Shown piece by piece: positions 25,300 to 36,119 of a stretch of 64,000 bases of DNA. The notes beneath the pieces are model-generated. The model was not told the DNA's origin. It worked only from the letters and a program-made list of their open reading frames with translations, and did not search any database. Origin of the DNA: Taenia hydatigena (Eukaryota; Platyhelminthes; Cestoda; Cyclophyllidea; Taeniidae); assembly GCA_036345935.2 (NCBI GenBank), contig JADWOT020001619.1, positions 1-64,000 on the forward strand. The letters are read 5' to 3'. Within the stretch, counting starts at the first letter, position 1; each line of letters starts with the position of its first letter. The position numbers and the translations under genes were made by a program.

Positions 25300-27000
25300 G
25301 TGTGAGAGCTGCAAATGACGGGATGCAGTGCAAGCGGTAGTAAGTAAAAATGGCAAACCTGTCGTTCGACGGTTGTTGGACTCTCAACTGGAGAGCTGTA
25401 GTGTCTCATCTCTATGCCGAGATGAAACAGAAGACGCTGAAGGAGCGCCAACCTCATAGAAGATCAGCCACACTGACTAAGTCCCTGCTTTCTCCTTGGC
25501 ACTTCAGGCTAGATGACATTGCCGAAGAGGAATCAATGTGAAGATTTGCCGACTCACCTTGGAAATGAAGAGGTAGACGACCAAGGTAAGCAGATATTGC
25601 AAATCTCCGAACATACAATTTTGTGCATTAACCACGAAACACCCCTCAACTCTTAATTACGACAAGGGTAACTACCTTTGACATGTTTTCTCAAGATCCC
25701 TGATATTTTTACCTCCGATCACCCGTTCCCCCTGTTCCATGCCTTACCCATGCTCTAGCTATCGTAATCTGACTCACCCGACTCAACAATGGCAGTGGCA
25801 GAGAATTTCACCTTCAAATAAACTGCCATTAACTCTCAATGACCATCACACAAGCACTTTGAGAAATGCTGCTCAAACTAGTTAAATTTGACAAGTACAA
25901 ACCAACACGAATGTGAGCGGATCCCCAAACAAAGAAAATCTAGGCGTCCCTCACGTAAATTAGAGCATTGCATCAATGCCTAACAAATAAAGGACTCTAG
26001 TATTTACTATCGCAAAAGGAAATGAGGTAAAATGCAATGTGGAATGTGTCAACCAGATCCTATTTGCTACTATTTCTTCAAAACATGAGAAAGCAATTAC
26101 GAGGAACAAAAAATGGAGGAAAACAATTAAGGGTGAAGCTAGATAGGGAGGAAATGCACAGTGACGTTTAGATGCTGTCAATCAGCCCACATTTGCTACA
26201 ATTTACTACTACTACTACATGGAAAATAAGAGAAAAATCAAGAGTAGCAATTGCGATCAATTAAGGATGAAGCAGATTAAAAAGGAGCAAAGCGACGCAT
26301 TCGGGCTATTCAAGGTACCACTGGTGACTAAAGCATGAAGAGAGATTTTGAACGAGGCCAAACGCGACAAGGCAGACCGCACTGATGTAACCGTGGTCCC
26401 TCACTATCCGCTGCCATTATAGGCTCTTTATGATTCAAATAGGCTTGTAATGGAAATATTTACCACGAGAACTGCCATAGGCAATCGCAGACGGGAAGTC
26501 CGTTCTGAGTCTCTTCACAACGATTTGATTGCACTCCTTTAAGGAAGTGACTGAATATGAATATGTTGCCCTTTCCATTCTCATTCGCAATGAGAGCGCA
26601 GGAAGTCACTCGACTGCCAACGCAGAGAGATGAAGTCGCACGAAAGAATTTTGCCTGATGTTGATAGCTCTTCAGATGCTGACGATGTCTCACAAGGAAA
26701 AGTTAATTTTTACGTGCTGGTGATGCCTGTGCGCCCGTCTAACAAGATCCTCATCATCAACTCGTTAAATGCCAATTATGAAGGTCTGGTCAGTGTCTGA
26801 ATGGGCAAAATTGCACAATCCGCCATTTCCTCCATGTCGACAATCTCTAGACCACGCATTATTGCAATGCTGGGACAAGAGAATAAAGCAGTATAAATTT
26901 GTGCTACAACAACTGATACGTTTACTGCTTAATCTAGAGGTGGAACGTCAGTCAAAATTATGCAAGATAGACTAAGTTTCAGCGATTAAACTGAGTTCGC
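25300..27000. other. unassigned sequence, possible exons
   Basis: A short frame at 25,350-25,541 (start context AAAATGG) and one at 26,769-26,975 have a protein-like look but no recognisable domain. A GTAAGC donor-like site occurs near 25,585. These could be exons of the gene ending at about 27,356, but I cannot connect them. Confidence 0.25.
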
Positions 27001-27052
27001 TACCAGCTCTCGCCACCTGCTCACCAGAAGCAGAACCGCTTGTAGAACCGAT

Positions 27053-27307
27053 TTGAACTTACTCCACGCTGGTGATGACCGCAGGATGAGCAAGAGGAGA
27101 CTGCGCAGTTTGCAACATCAAAACGCGCTGTTTCTAAAACGCATCTTGGAGTGTGAGAGTGTGAACTCATCTGCTGGAGAGGGGAAACAGAGAAGGAATA
27201 TTCGCCAGAAGACCTTCCGACAGAGGAATGGACCACCTGTTCATAAGGTCACTGACTTTGACTGCGTCTTAAAGATTTCGTCAACGCTTTTAACAGAGGA
27301 AACATAA
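27053..27307 (+). CDS. possible 3' terminal exon, unknown protein
   Basis: An open frame of 84 codons ends at TAA (27,305-27,307) and is followed 43 bases later by a perfect AATAAA. The product is basic, with RRMSKRRLRSLQHQN near its start and a stretch rich in K, R and Q in the middle. A plausible splice acceptor (GACCGCAG before GATGAGC, near 27,085) lies just inside, so the real exon may begin there rather than at the ATG. The spacing of basic residues with L, N, L and I is faintly like the short motif of CFAP97/hemingway-type ciliary proteins, but it is far too short to assign. Function is unknown and the exon may be chance. Confidence 0.3.
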   Translation: MNLLHAGDDRRMSKRRLRSLQHQNALFLKRILECESVNSSAGEGKQRRNIRQKTFRQRNGPPVHKVTDFDCVLKISSTLLTEET

Positions 27308-27350
27308 AATTCTCAATTAATTCCTGATTGACGTAAAATGTGGCCTGTGA

Positions 27351-27356
27351 AATAAA
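27351..27356 (+). promoter_or_regulatory. AATAAA poly(A) signal
   Basis: A perfect hexamer shortly after the stop codon of the possible terminal exon. Such hexamers are common by chance in AT-rich DNA. Confidence 0.3.
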
Positions 27357-27359
27357 GAA

Positions 27360-30300
27360 ACTAAGTTTATGTGATTGGTTTTGACTAAGGGATAAATCAC
27401 TGCTATACTTTAAGATTTCCCTCCCTGTGTAACACAGGTATTAAAACACCGAATCGTGTGTGTCTGTGGGGTCTTCTACTATTCAGTGGATCCATTTGGC
27501 CGAACAATGCTACTTCAACTCCACGCTAAGTTACCAGTAGCCTGCCTCTTAGCGGAGTGGTTTGCAATCCAACTACCATACGCCGTTACTTTGCAATAGA
27601 GACGAAATATCCACCGAATTCACAAGTGACTGCTTTCATTTAGTTTTCTAAGGTGTTAAGACTCCTACTCTTTGGCTCTCTTGAAAGGATTCGTCCCTGA
27701 GGCAAATCAGCAGACCCTGCTACCACCTCCTCAGTACGTTAGCACTACACTCCCTGCCCTAAAATTATGACTTACCTTGTCGTACTTTCTAGCGTTGGCA
27801 AAGTTAATGATCCCCATCCAACGAAGTGAAAATCACAAGAGTCAAGCAACCAAGCAAATCATGCCTATCCGTTCCTTTCATTCAGTTTAGCGAACACTCT
27901 TACTCAGCCCATCGTCACAACTGCAAGTTCTCCATCCAAACGAATCGGAAATGAAGGCTAGAAAGCATTAAAAAGTTTGATATTGACTTTAAGGCCAAAT
28001 GCCTTTTTTTGGCTTTCCTTACTGGTTTTGGTGTGCAAAATTCGCTCTATAAGCCTTTGTTATCGAGTAAGAGTAATAATTTTTTGCACCTTATGCACCA
28101 TGGCCCAATAATAATGCCTAGAGTTCGCGGTTACCCGTGAGGGTTCGTCGGCCAACGTTGCTAGGAGATGCGCATTCCCTGTTAGTGTGCATTCATGTAG
28201 TTTGGAGAAAGCGCTAAAGCATCGCATCAGTGACTGCGTTAGTTGACGAGTAATCTTGTAGCGTTTGGCTTTGGAAAACATAATCTGGCTGGCATAGAAA
28301 ACACCTCTTTGTTGCACTTTAATGAAAGACTCGGAGCAGTCAACTGAGCGGTTGGTCTCACTAACGTCGCATAAGTTGGAATAGCAACGACAGACCCGTT
28401 GAACAATTGTTTCAATAAATTGATTGAGTTGCAGACCTTAGGAGTACACAAGTGATCGACAATCTGTTAGGTCCACCGTCGTACCTGAATCTTATCCGAG
28501 TGATCGAGGGTTCCGCTGGATGCTTCGTTGAAGATCTCCTCGAACTAACAACTTAAAGGGGGTAAGCACAAACAAAGTGAGGAAAATGAAATAACCTGTG
28601 ACGAATGCAATGAGAGCTGTAATGCAAGCTTAAATTGCTGGCCATTGTGAAGGATTTAGAATCGTGCAGTTGACCTTTCATAAGAAGCCTAACTTACTCC
28701 CCAACTAGGCCAAGTTTCAGGCAGGATGATTGCGCCCCTGTGAGATAAGCGCACTAACTACTACTTGTTTATCAAAGTCTGCTTAGCCAAATTTTAATTA
28801 GTCTTTAATAAGCATAGTATAACTGCTTTGCTTTATGCGGTGGTAGCAAGTGCAACTAACCACGTTGATTATTGAAGAGGAGAGGGAAACTCTGGCCCCT
28901 AGGAATTCAAATCAGAGCTTCAAATGCACTGCAAATGCGTTCGCATCGTTCCCAACTCTGTAGCTGTCCTGATAGATTAGGATTGAGAAGGAATTTAAGG
29001 ACAGGGGATACAGTGGGTAAGGAATGCCAGAGAGAGGAGGAGATGGAAAAGAATAGAGTTTAAGAATTTACCTCGGATCTATACAATTAATTGCATCATA
29101 GCCATAAACAAAGACACATTTGCATGGGCTTGAGCTTTTTTATCCACTCGCTTATCCGTGCGGATTTTGCAGCTCAACTTGCCCAACGGTCCTATCGATC
29201 GATATATGGATCGATAGACCACCCAAGTGAAAAGAGAAATGCACTGACTGCACAGCAGGTGGTCTTATCGAATTATCGATCCAATGTCCGATGCACAGAC
29301 TCGTACCTTTGATCAGCAACGAGGCATTGGATGGGAAGAGCGCAGACGACTTGGATGTAGGCAATCCACCCAGCCACTTGCCCACCCGATCCCAGTGAGG
29401 GCGCTGCTTTGACCATCTCTTTCTGATGCATACGGATCGCACACCTTCTTGAAAAAAGGATCACCGAACTGCTGCGAAGGAAGAGACTTACAAGCCATAG
29501 GGACCTTCTTTGCAAAAAAATGTTGCAGCTGCATAATAAGAGTTAGTAACGGTTCACGACCATTTAACCACCACTACCGCAGTTGCGTTACTCATGGACC
29601 CAACACCAACCTTCTGCCAGTGACTTGAGCAGACCAGCAAACAATTGCGCTCTAATGGGAGAATAGCATCACTCGCGGTGGAAACTCAACTGTGGACGAT
29701 GCAGGCACTCACGTGGTGGCATCGCTACTACTACTACCAATGTGGAGCTTTTTAATTTCCGACGACCAAGCACAACACTTTCCAACAGAGATGAAGTTAT
29801 TACCAAAGACATCGGTACCAATGAGGCAATGTTTCAAAATTGTAATAAAAAGTCCTTCAAATGCAACAATTTGTGTTCAATAAGAAATGTATCGTCAATG
29901 TAAAAATACCCTAAACAAAGTACTGGACACTGGTTCCGTCAGTCTCTTTGGAATGCGCCCCAGCACCTGTGCTTGCATTTCATTTTCAAATAAAAACGCT
30001 CAACAGCAACAGCACTAAAATGCCAAAATGCCTAAATCAGACCAGCACAGTAGCGTCCAGTTACAAAATTTGTGGCCGGAAACTCGCGTATCGCAAAGCC
30101 GGATCTAACACTTCCTCTTGTAATATTTTATATCATTTGTTTGTGCATCCTAGACAAGCTTAAGAAATTTAGCAAATGGCACCTAAGCTTTAGTAAATCC
30201 TTACCTAAGAAAAGCAATGGCAACACCTAGGAGAGCACTTACAGAAGCACTGCGTTTACAAATGCATTGCCAAGATAGTCGCGTTATCTTTGATATCGTT

Positions 30301-30660
30301 GATCCAACGGGTCAACTCCTGCTCCAAAAGTAGAATAGGCAATTAGCCTTCATCAGCTATTTCGTTCGCACTGTAAATAACCTTCTTGCTAGCCTTGGAT
30401 TGGCGCTAAGCAGCACACGTCACGCAAAAACGCTAGGTAACATCAAGCGTGATTCCAATCAGGGTCGGGGAAACCGTTTATTATTTGTCCAAGGGCTTTC
30501 TAAAAGAAGGTTGACACCAGGTATTCAACACGCCTTTATAGGTTTTAGCAAAGAAATTAGGCAATGCATGCTGCATCCGATTTGACAAAAGTAGGGTCCA
30601 CATTATTGTTTATTTTAATTTTTCGAACAGAAACTCTATTAATTTATTTTGCGTCTGGTT
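27360..30660. other. 3.3 kb without a supportable gene
   Basis: Only short frames, none with a domain I recognise. The one structured site is the ATCGAT-rich hairpin at 29,192-29,217. A simple AT-rich stretch begins near 30,650. Confidence 0.45.
29192..29217. repeat. perfect 9-bp inverted repeat (CTATCGATC)
   Basis: CTATCGATC and GATCGATAG pair perfectly around the 8-base centre GATATATG. Two further ATCGA motifs follow at about 29,266-29,280. It may be a hairpin or a clustered binding site for a TATCGAT-type factor. No nearby gene supports either. Confidence 0.5.
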
Positions 30661-30716
30661 ATACTTTATATTATTATATTATTATTATATATAATATGTA
30701 TTGTGTAACTTCCAGC

Positions 30717-30854
30717 TGTAATACTCATGTTCTTTAAGTGTGCTTTGTAGGGCAGAGGCGGGAGGACGATTTTAGCCTAATCGTGGAGCACCGCGGCTGC
30801 TCTCCAGAGGTCGACTCACGCTCGTCTTAGGCTTTCCGACATAGTTATCGTACA
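30717..30854 (+). repeat. 5' terminal repeat of the gypsy-type element
   Basis: It starts TGTAATAC and ends CGTACA, giving TGTA...TACA ends. It aligns with 32,466-32,607 (shared TATGTTCTTTAA, TGCTTTGTAGG, GCAGAGGCGGGAG and GCTCTCCAGAGG-like blocks). No clear primer-binding site follows, so the boundary could lie a little further right. Confidence 0.65.
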
Positions 30855-30877
30855 TTTTCCTTCAGCCTATAACAAAG

Positions 30878-31645
30878 ATGTCCAGAAGCTGTCAGCCTTC
30901 GAATAGTAAGAGTGGAGGAAAGGAAGAGAAGAAAAGGGAAGAGGTTTCTACACAGGTGGAAGCGTTGGCGGACTTCTCGCAATTTAAAGAAGGAATGAAC
31001 TTTAGAGACTGGATGGAAACCGTGAGGTCCAATATCCACTTATATTTTCAACGGCAGAGAATCCCGCTCATCTTCCGTGCTGTTCCGCAAGAGCTTTTCT
31101 CTGTGGGGATAGATGGAGGGGTCTTATCTGACTCCGAAATTGACCGTTGCTGCGAGACGCTGAATCAACTTGTCATTGACCAGCAAGACCAGTCGCTGGC
31201 TGAGGATTTTTTTCGCCGCACTCAAAAGCCAGGCGAAAATGACAAGGACTATGCTGAAGCTCCGCAACTCCTAGCCAAACGGGCCTTCAGAGGTTGCCCA
31301 CCAAACAGGGTGAATAACAGGGTGGCCGTTCAATTTAGAGCCGGAGTCCGACCACCAACCATCGCGGCTAAGCTTCACGCTATGAGGACCAACGATCTCA
31401 GTCAGTTGGTGGAGGCAGCGACTGGGAACCGTCAAGAACTCCTCCTGACACAGTCGTCTCAGACGTCCAACTGCCAGACGAACCTCACACGTCCACGTTT
31501 TACTCTGTCGCGCCATGCTCCACGAGCGGGTGAGCCGTACTTTTCTTACCCTGCTTACCCCCTATGGTTCACTCCCATTTATACGAGTCTGTGGCAAGCT
31601 CGAAGAATATCCTTGCAGTTTTCTCCTTGGCTTAGGTGCAGCTAA
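30878..31645 (+). pseudogene. retrotransposon Gag-like frame, degenerate 3' end
   Basis: An open frame of 255 codons. Residues 1-30 are rich in S, K and E. Residues about 35-190 have the capsid pattern of Ty3/gypsy Gag: F..WM.......Y near the start, FFRRTQKPGENDKDYAE near the middle, then an alanine-rich helix and a conserved RVAVQF region. The expected zinc knuckle is not seen. From about residue 205 the frame runs into out-of-frame sequence, while the frame that continues into protease is the one shifted by one base (about 31,515 onward). In that frame the aspartic-protease site LLDTGA of the family reads LLGLGA (31,623-31,640), so the catalytic Asp is lost. Gag would form the particle in an active element. 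Here it is a relic despite its open frame. Confidence 0.75.
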
Positions 31646-31981
31646 GTTATTAGTGAATCTCCAAACTTTCCGAAATCTCCGTAGCAAGTTTCGCACTAGT
31701 TCTCTCTCTACGAAACTACTCTCATCGGAAGAATTATGAAGTAAGAAGAAGAGATGTCAATAATAGTCTTAATGGGGAAAGAAAAATTGACGGTGCAATT
31801 TGTCATGCGTCCATAATTGATGTGAAGTGTAATACTTGGCATTTACTTCCTTCGCAACGCCAAAGCGGTCTTGAGTTCTGCTAAAGGCACCTTTGCGACC
31901 CGGCACACGGAATCTCTAGTGCATTTTTCGAGTCTGTGGGCAACTACATTAACATCTTAGGTGGGCTTTATTCCCAGTTAA

Positions 31982-32367
31982 CGCAGATCACCGAGTAAGG
32001 AAGCGGACACCGGCAATGCCCCGGATTACGTACTACGTCTAAAAGAAGGGATAAGAAAGGCGTTTCATCTTGCACGGCGACACCCTAAAATGTCTCCTAC
32101 TAGAGAAAAGAAATACTATGACAAACACGGTCGACTTAGCCTCTATCATGAAGGGGTCTTGTTCAAATACATAAGTCGATTCCCACGCCTGGAATACATT
32201 GCGAAATTCCACAAACCTTAAAGTAAAAAAAACCCGTCCATGTAGTAAAAGTTATCTCGTCCACGAACTACCTCGTCCGGAATGCACAACTCCGTATCCA
32301 GCCAATAACCGTCCATCATAATAGGGTCCGACCTTACGAATTTCCCTCTAGTCGGTTACGAGGATGA
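31982..32367 (+). pseudogene. integrase C-terminal relic
   Basis: The frame 31,982-32,221 reads like the late integrase linker of Ty3/gypsy elements, with YVLRLKEGIRKAF followed by REKKYYDKHG and a decayed module start. After a stop and a one-base frame change, 32,239-32,364 holds a recognisable end: VVKVIS, NYLVRNA, then HHNRVRPYE, the usual ending in which Asn-Arg-x-(R/K)-Pro-Tyr is conserved. The catalytic core is absent, so this fragment has no activity. Partial traces upstream (about 31,850-31,980) are too decayed to read. Confidence 0.75.
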
Positions 32368-32450
32368 TACCTACGTAGTTGTAAAAGAAAGAAAGCCATC
32401 TGGCAGCATAATTAAAGCGAGGCAACGAGAGTAGCACCGAGATGGTGCTC

Positions 32451-32464
32451 AAAAGGCGAAAGGG
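32451..32464 (+). other. polypurine tract of the gypsy-type element
   Basis: AAAAGGCGAAAGGG directly before the 3' terminal repeat, with one internal C. Confidence 0.6.
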
Positions 32465-32465
32465 C

Positions 32466-32607
32466 TGTGCAATACTTATGTTCTTTAAATATGCTTTGTA
32501 GGCCAGAGGCGGGAGAACATCTTAAACCTGATCCCAAAACATCGTGGCAGCTCTCCAGAGGCCGACACATCCCCGTTTTGAATTCTTCTACAGCATCGCT
32601 CTATACC
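32466..32607 (+). repeat. 3' terminal repeat of the gypsy-type element
   Basis: It begins TGTGCAATAC and is clearly related to, but diverged from, the 5' repeat. The terminal TACA has become TACC. The divergence indicates an old insertion. Confidence 0.6.
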
Positions 32608-32711
32608 TTTCCCCCTGACTTATAATAAAGATATCAAAGAATACTAAGACTTCTAATAGTAAGGGTGAGGAAGAACCTTTTGCAGTTACTGGAACACATT
32701 GCTTGTTTGGA

Positions 32712-32812
32712 ATGCCGGTTTCGGTCAGAGTTACGGAAGTGGCCATGTGGTTCTAGCTGCGTAAGCTGGCCTCCATGCCATGCCAGCAACTCATTTCCCT
32801 CTGCCTCTTGAG
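32712..32812 (+). repeat. truncated LTR of the miniature-element family
   Basis: From GCTTGTTTGGAATGCCGG to the CTCTGCC block it follows the family in plus orientation, then breaks off before the TA microsatellite. It lies next to the gypsy-type relic. Confidence 0.55.
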
Positions 32813-32834
32813 CATATGTTTACCTTAGTATTCC

Positions 32835-32888
32835 TGTAGCGTCTCGAGGCTCCCTCGAAGGCAAAAGAAGGCAGAATGCTAAAGTAGA

Positions 32889-32928
<40 letters not shown>

Positions 32929-33047
32929 CGGGCAGAGGGAAATAAGCTGCTGGCATGGCCCAGCGGCTAGCCTATGCAGCTAGGGTAAGGTAGCCACCCC
33001 TCTGACCCTGACCGAAAACCGGTAGTACAAACAAACAAAGTAATACA
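32835..33047 (-). mobile_element. solo LTR with target-site duplication
   Basis: It starts TGTAGCG and ends AATACA on the plus strand and is flanked on both sides by the 5-bp duplication ATTCC (32,830-32,834 and 33,048-33,052). Its TA microsatellite is expanded to about 32 bp (32,893-32,924), against 8-12 bp in the other copies. A single LTR with intact flanking duplication is what LTR-LTR recombination leaves behind. Confidence 0.8.
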
Positions 33048-33052
33048 ATTCC

Positions 33053-33600
33053 GCCTTCTTTGGCATTCAAGGGACACTTAAATTCAGTTTGGTTGATGAT
33101 GATTTTGTACTTCCTGTGATTGTGTTCTGCCTGCTGAACACCATAATTGCAACGATTTTTAGGTAAATTACCTACAACATACTTTGTTCGTGATTTAGTG
33201 CAACACTAATTTATTTCCATAGTTTTTGCATGACTTTTTAGTGGATCCTGGTACACAGGCAAGCGACCTGCACACCCTCCGCAAAGCCGCCACACTATTG
33301 ACGATTTTCAAGAACAAATATGAAAAAGGAAAGAGTAAAGTTGTTAATGTAATTTGTATCAAATAGGGGTACACTAGTAGAATATTTGAAAAATTTGCGC
33401 AATTGAATGTTCAAAAAATTAGTAAGTTTGTCACATAACAGCAAGAGTTAGGCAAAGTAATTAAACATATAATCCAAAGCGCATGGTTAAGCTTACATGG
33501 GAAACGTAAGAGATCCTGAAAGCGCATAAACACTGGGAGTTGAAATGGAGCGTCTCGAAATCGTTTTGAAGGCGAGAATGCAAAAAATACCGGGGCAGAA
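33053..33600. other. unassigned sequence
   Basis: AT-rich, with no supportable gene or repeat. Confidence 0.45.
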
Positions 33601-35350
33601 GATGTAATCAATAGACAGAAAAATGGAGCTGCCAGCATGACCCGGAGGCCAGTTCAAGTAACTAGGGCAATACGGCCTGTAGCGTTCCGAGGCTTCCTCG
33701 AAGGCAAAAGAAGGCAGAATACTAGGGTGGAATATATATATTCAACGGGCAGAGTAAAATAAGCCGCTGGTATGACCCAGCGGCCAGCTTACGCAACTAA
33801 GGCAAGATGGCCACCCCTGTGACCCTGCACGGCCGCCTCTGTGTGACATAAACCAAAACAGGTGGTCATGACAGACAGAGCACCACAATGCCACACATTA
33901 CGACGCAATAATGGAACCCTCGGATTGTGTTGGTGGTCATTCGAGAGGCCAAGTAACGCAATGTTAAGCACTGGGCAGAGCATTAAAATATTGCAGGGGG
34001 TAAATGGCACTATAATGAAGCCCTGTTGGACAGGGTTCCAGGCAGTGGGTGTATGAAATGAACAAAAGGCTCAAAAGTACTTTGCCTTGTTAAATTAAAT
34101 ATCGTGCGTATCGTTCATGCAATACTTAGTTCAATCTCGTAAACTAATTTGGCTACGTATCTCAACAAGTAATTTTGATGGATTTTGAGTGTTGATATCA
34201 TCGCAAAGTCGTTACTTATGTAGTGAAGTTTAAGAAGTTGGTGAAGCCCTGCTTCTTGCTGTGAGTTATTTTGTGCTCCATTACTTTCAAGATCAATGAC
34301 ATGAAAATGTATGCATGTATGCATGTCTACTCAAACTACCATCAGCACAACCCCCACTACAAGAATGCAAGGATTCAAGTTACGAACAGCATGTGCTCCA
34401 AACAACACAGTCCTAAGAGTGGTAGCTAGTAGTGTGCATGCTCCGTTAGTGTGCCAACAAAAAGGATTCAGGATGAGGAGAAGGAGGACGGTTGTTATTG
34501 CAACTCCCTTATCCCATGCTAGGCCTGCCTGCTAACAGTTTCTTCGACTGGAATGCTATTGCTACTGAATTAACGCTCAGTAGGAGTTGACGTCAGGGTG
34601 AATATTTGATCGCACATTAGCTAGGGTAGTAGAGTTTGCAGACAGACCGAGATCACAAAAAGAGATCGAGGATGAGGAAGAGGGGTAGAAAGGCATCCAT
34701 CTGCATTCATGTTGTCTACAAAATCACCCTGTCACATAATCAACAAGGTGACAGTGTTTTCCCATATGAAAACATTATAAAAACGCGGTCATTGACGAGT
34801 TGTGAGCGATGCAGGGAAGGAAGGTAGTAAAGAAGAAGATCCGCCTGCCAGACGATGAAAGTGCTGCGTACTGATATACCCTATTTACAGGACCCCAAAA
34901 GCAGTGTGACCGCTCACACTAGTCAATCGAACTACACACCAAGGACTGCCGTCACACAACACAATGAAACATCCCTTTTTATGTGCTCTATATACTCGCA
35001 GACGGCCATCATCACCATCACCGCGACCACCGAAAGCACCAACAGCACCCCCCCACCCGCCTGCTCACACTCTTGCAAAACCCAATGAACACACACTCAC
35101 ACTCACCGGAGAAGTCGATTAGCGTACATTTAAGAAGTGAAGCTATTGCAGCATATGCAAAACAGAGAAATGCGTCACAGGACAAACACTTTTAAAGCAG
35201 GCTAATTTCCCAATGGACGTGATCTCGCGTTCACGCCTTCTATGGCAAGGAAACACATTCACTCACTTGGTGAAGTAGGGCTCCAACAACAGCAGCAATA
35301 ACCAGATCCGCATTTGAGTGCCATGATGGTTGAACTGCAGCAGCAGCATT
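33600..35350 (-). repeat. old inverted duplication, copy B
   Basis: This is the inverted partner of 360-2,584. Its left end is an old LTR of the miniature-element family (about 33,605-33,890, interrupted by the nested insertion at 33,678-33,829). The rest matches copy A in reverse order, for example 34,021-34,190 with 2,055-2,245, 34,392-34,420 with 1,350, and 35,090-35,290 with 460-640. No coding frame is conserved between the two. Confidence 0.75.
33678..33829 (-). mobile_element. short solo LTR nested in an older LTR
   Basis: It starts TGTAGCG, ends CCTGCA and is flanked by the 5-bp duplication CGGCC (33,673-33,677 and 33,830-33,834). Sequence to the left (AGGGCAATACGGCC) and right (CGGCCGCCTCTGTG) rejoins into one continuous older LTR of the same family. 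A later copy therefore inserted into an earlier one. Confidence 0.75.
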
Positions 35351-36119
35351 TTATATATCATCAACACGAGCTTTTTTAATCCACCCCAAATGGGTTTCCT
35401 GAGTGAAATGTCATGTAGATCAGACGCATCCCCAAACTTCTCTCTGATTCATTTACACAACAATGAACCATTTAAACCAACTAATGCGTCAGTGCTCCTG
35501 CAGAATGAGGCTGTGAAAAGGAAGTGAAGAATTTAAAGGTATTTGGAGAAGAGTCCTGAGCGCATGTTGCATGCCATTATGCCACACGTCCACAGTTGGG
35601 TCACGACTAATCAATCAGTCCGGTGAAGGTTGTCATTTACTTCCATTTCTCTAAGGCTCAGTTGCCCTAAGTATTAGGAATCAGCACTAGGTAGGCGATC
35701 CTACGGTGACACGTAAGATGGACGAGAAGTAGGTGAAAAGTTAAAACAAGGGCAACTAAAGCAAAACACTTCTCTAGAGCTGCGTCTTTTCCTCGTTGGG
35801 GAACATATGCAACTGACTTGATGATTACTTGAAGGCGTAGACTATTTGGAACGGGTTCCGCATGCAATTTGTTCTCATAACTATCCATGCATAAACTGTT
35901 GGAGAAGTGAGAGAGCTATTTTTAGAATGAGAATGGGCGAGATGATACACTTGAAGAAATGGATCACGTAGAAAACTCCAAGTTCACTCCAATGTCTTTA
36001 TTCTTTTGGCCGAGTGACCCCACCATGCTGCTTGCTTTCACAAAAGGCAGAGGAACAAAGGAACAAGAAAATAAACGCTCGAATCAATGGGAAATACAAA
36101 CCATCAACCTGACGGTGGG
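35351..36119. other. unassigned sequence
   Basis: Short frames only. I see no recognisable gene or repeat. Confidence 0.45.

Larger units (their letters stand above)
30717..32607 (+). mobile_element. internally deleted Ty3/gypsy-type retrotransposon
   Basis: Two diverged terminal repeats (30,717-30,854 and 32,466-32,607) enclose a Gag-like frame, a relic of the protease site, a jump to the last part of integrase, and a purine tract directly before the 3' repeat. Reverse transcriptase, RNase H and most of integrase are missing. At 1.9 kb it is far shorter than the usual roughly 5 kb for the family. The order Gag, protease, integrase end fits Ty3/gypsy. Similarity between the two ends continues past the 3' repeat to about 32,670, into sequence equivalent to the Gag start. 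The right end may therefore be the start of a second, truncated tandem copy. It is dead. Confidence 0.8.
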
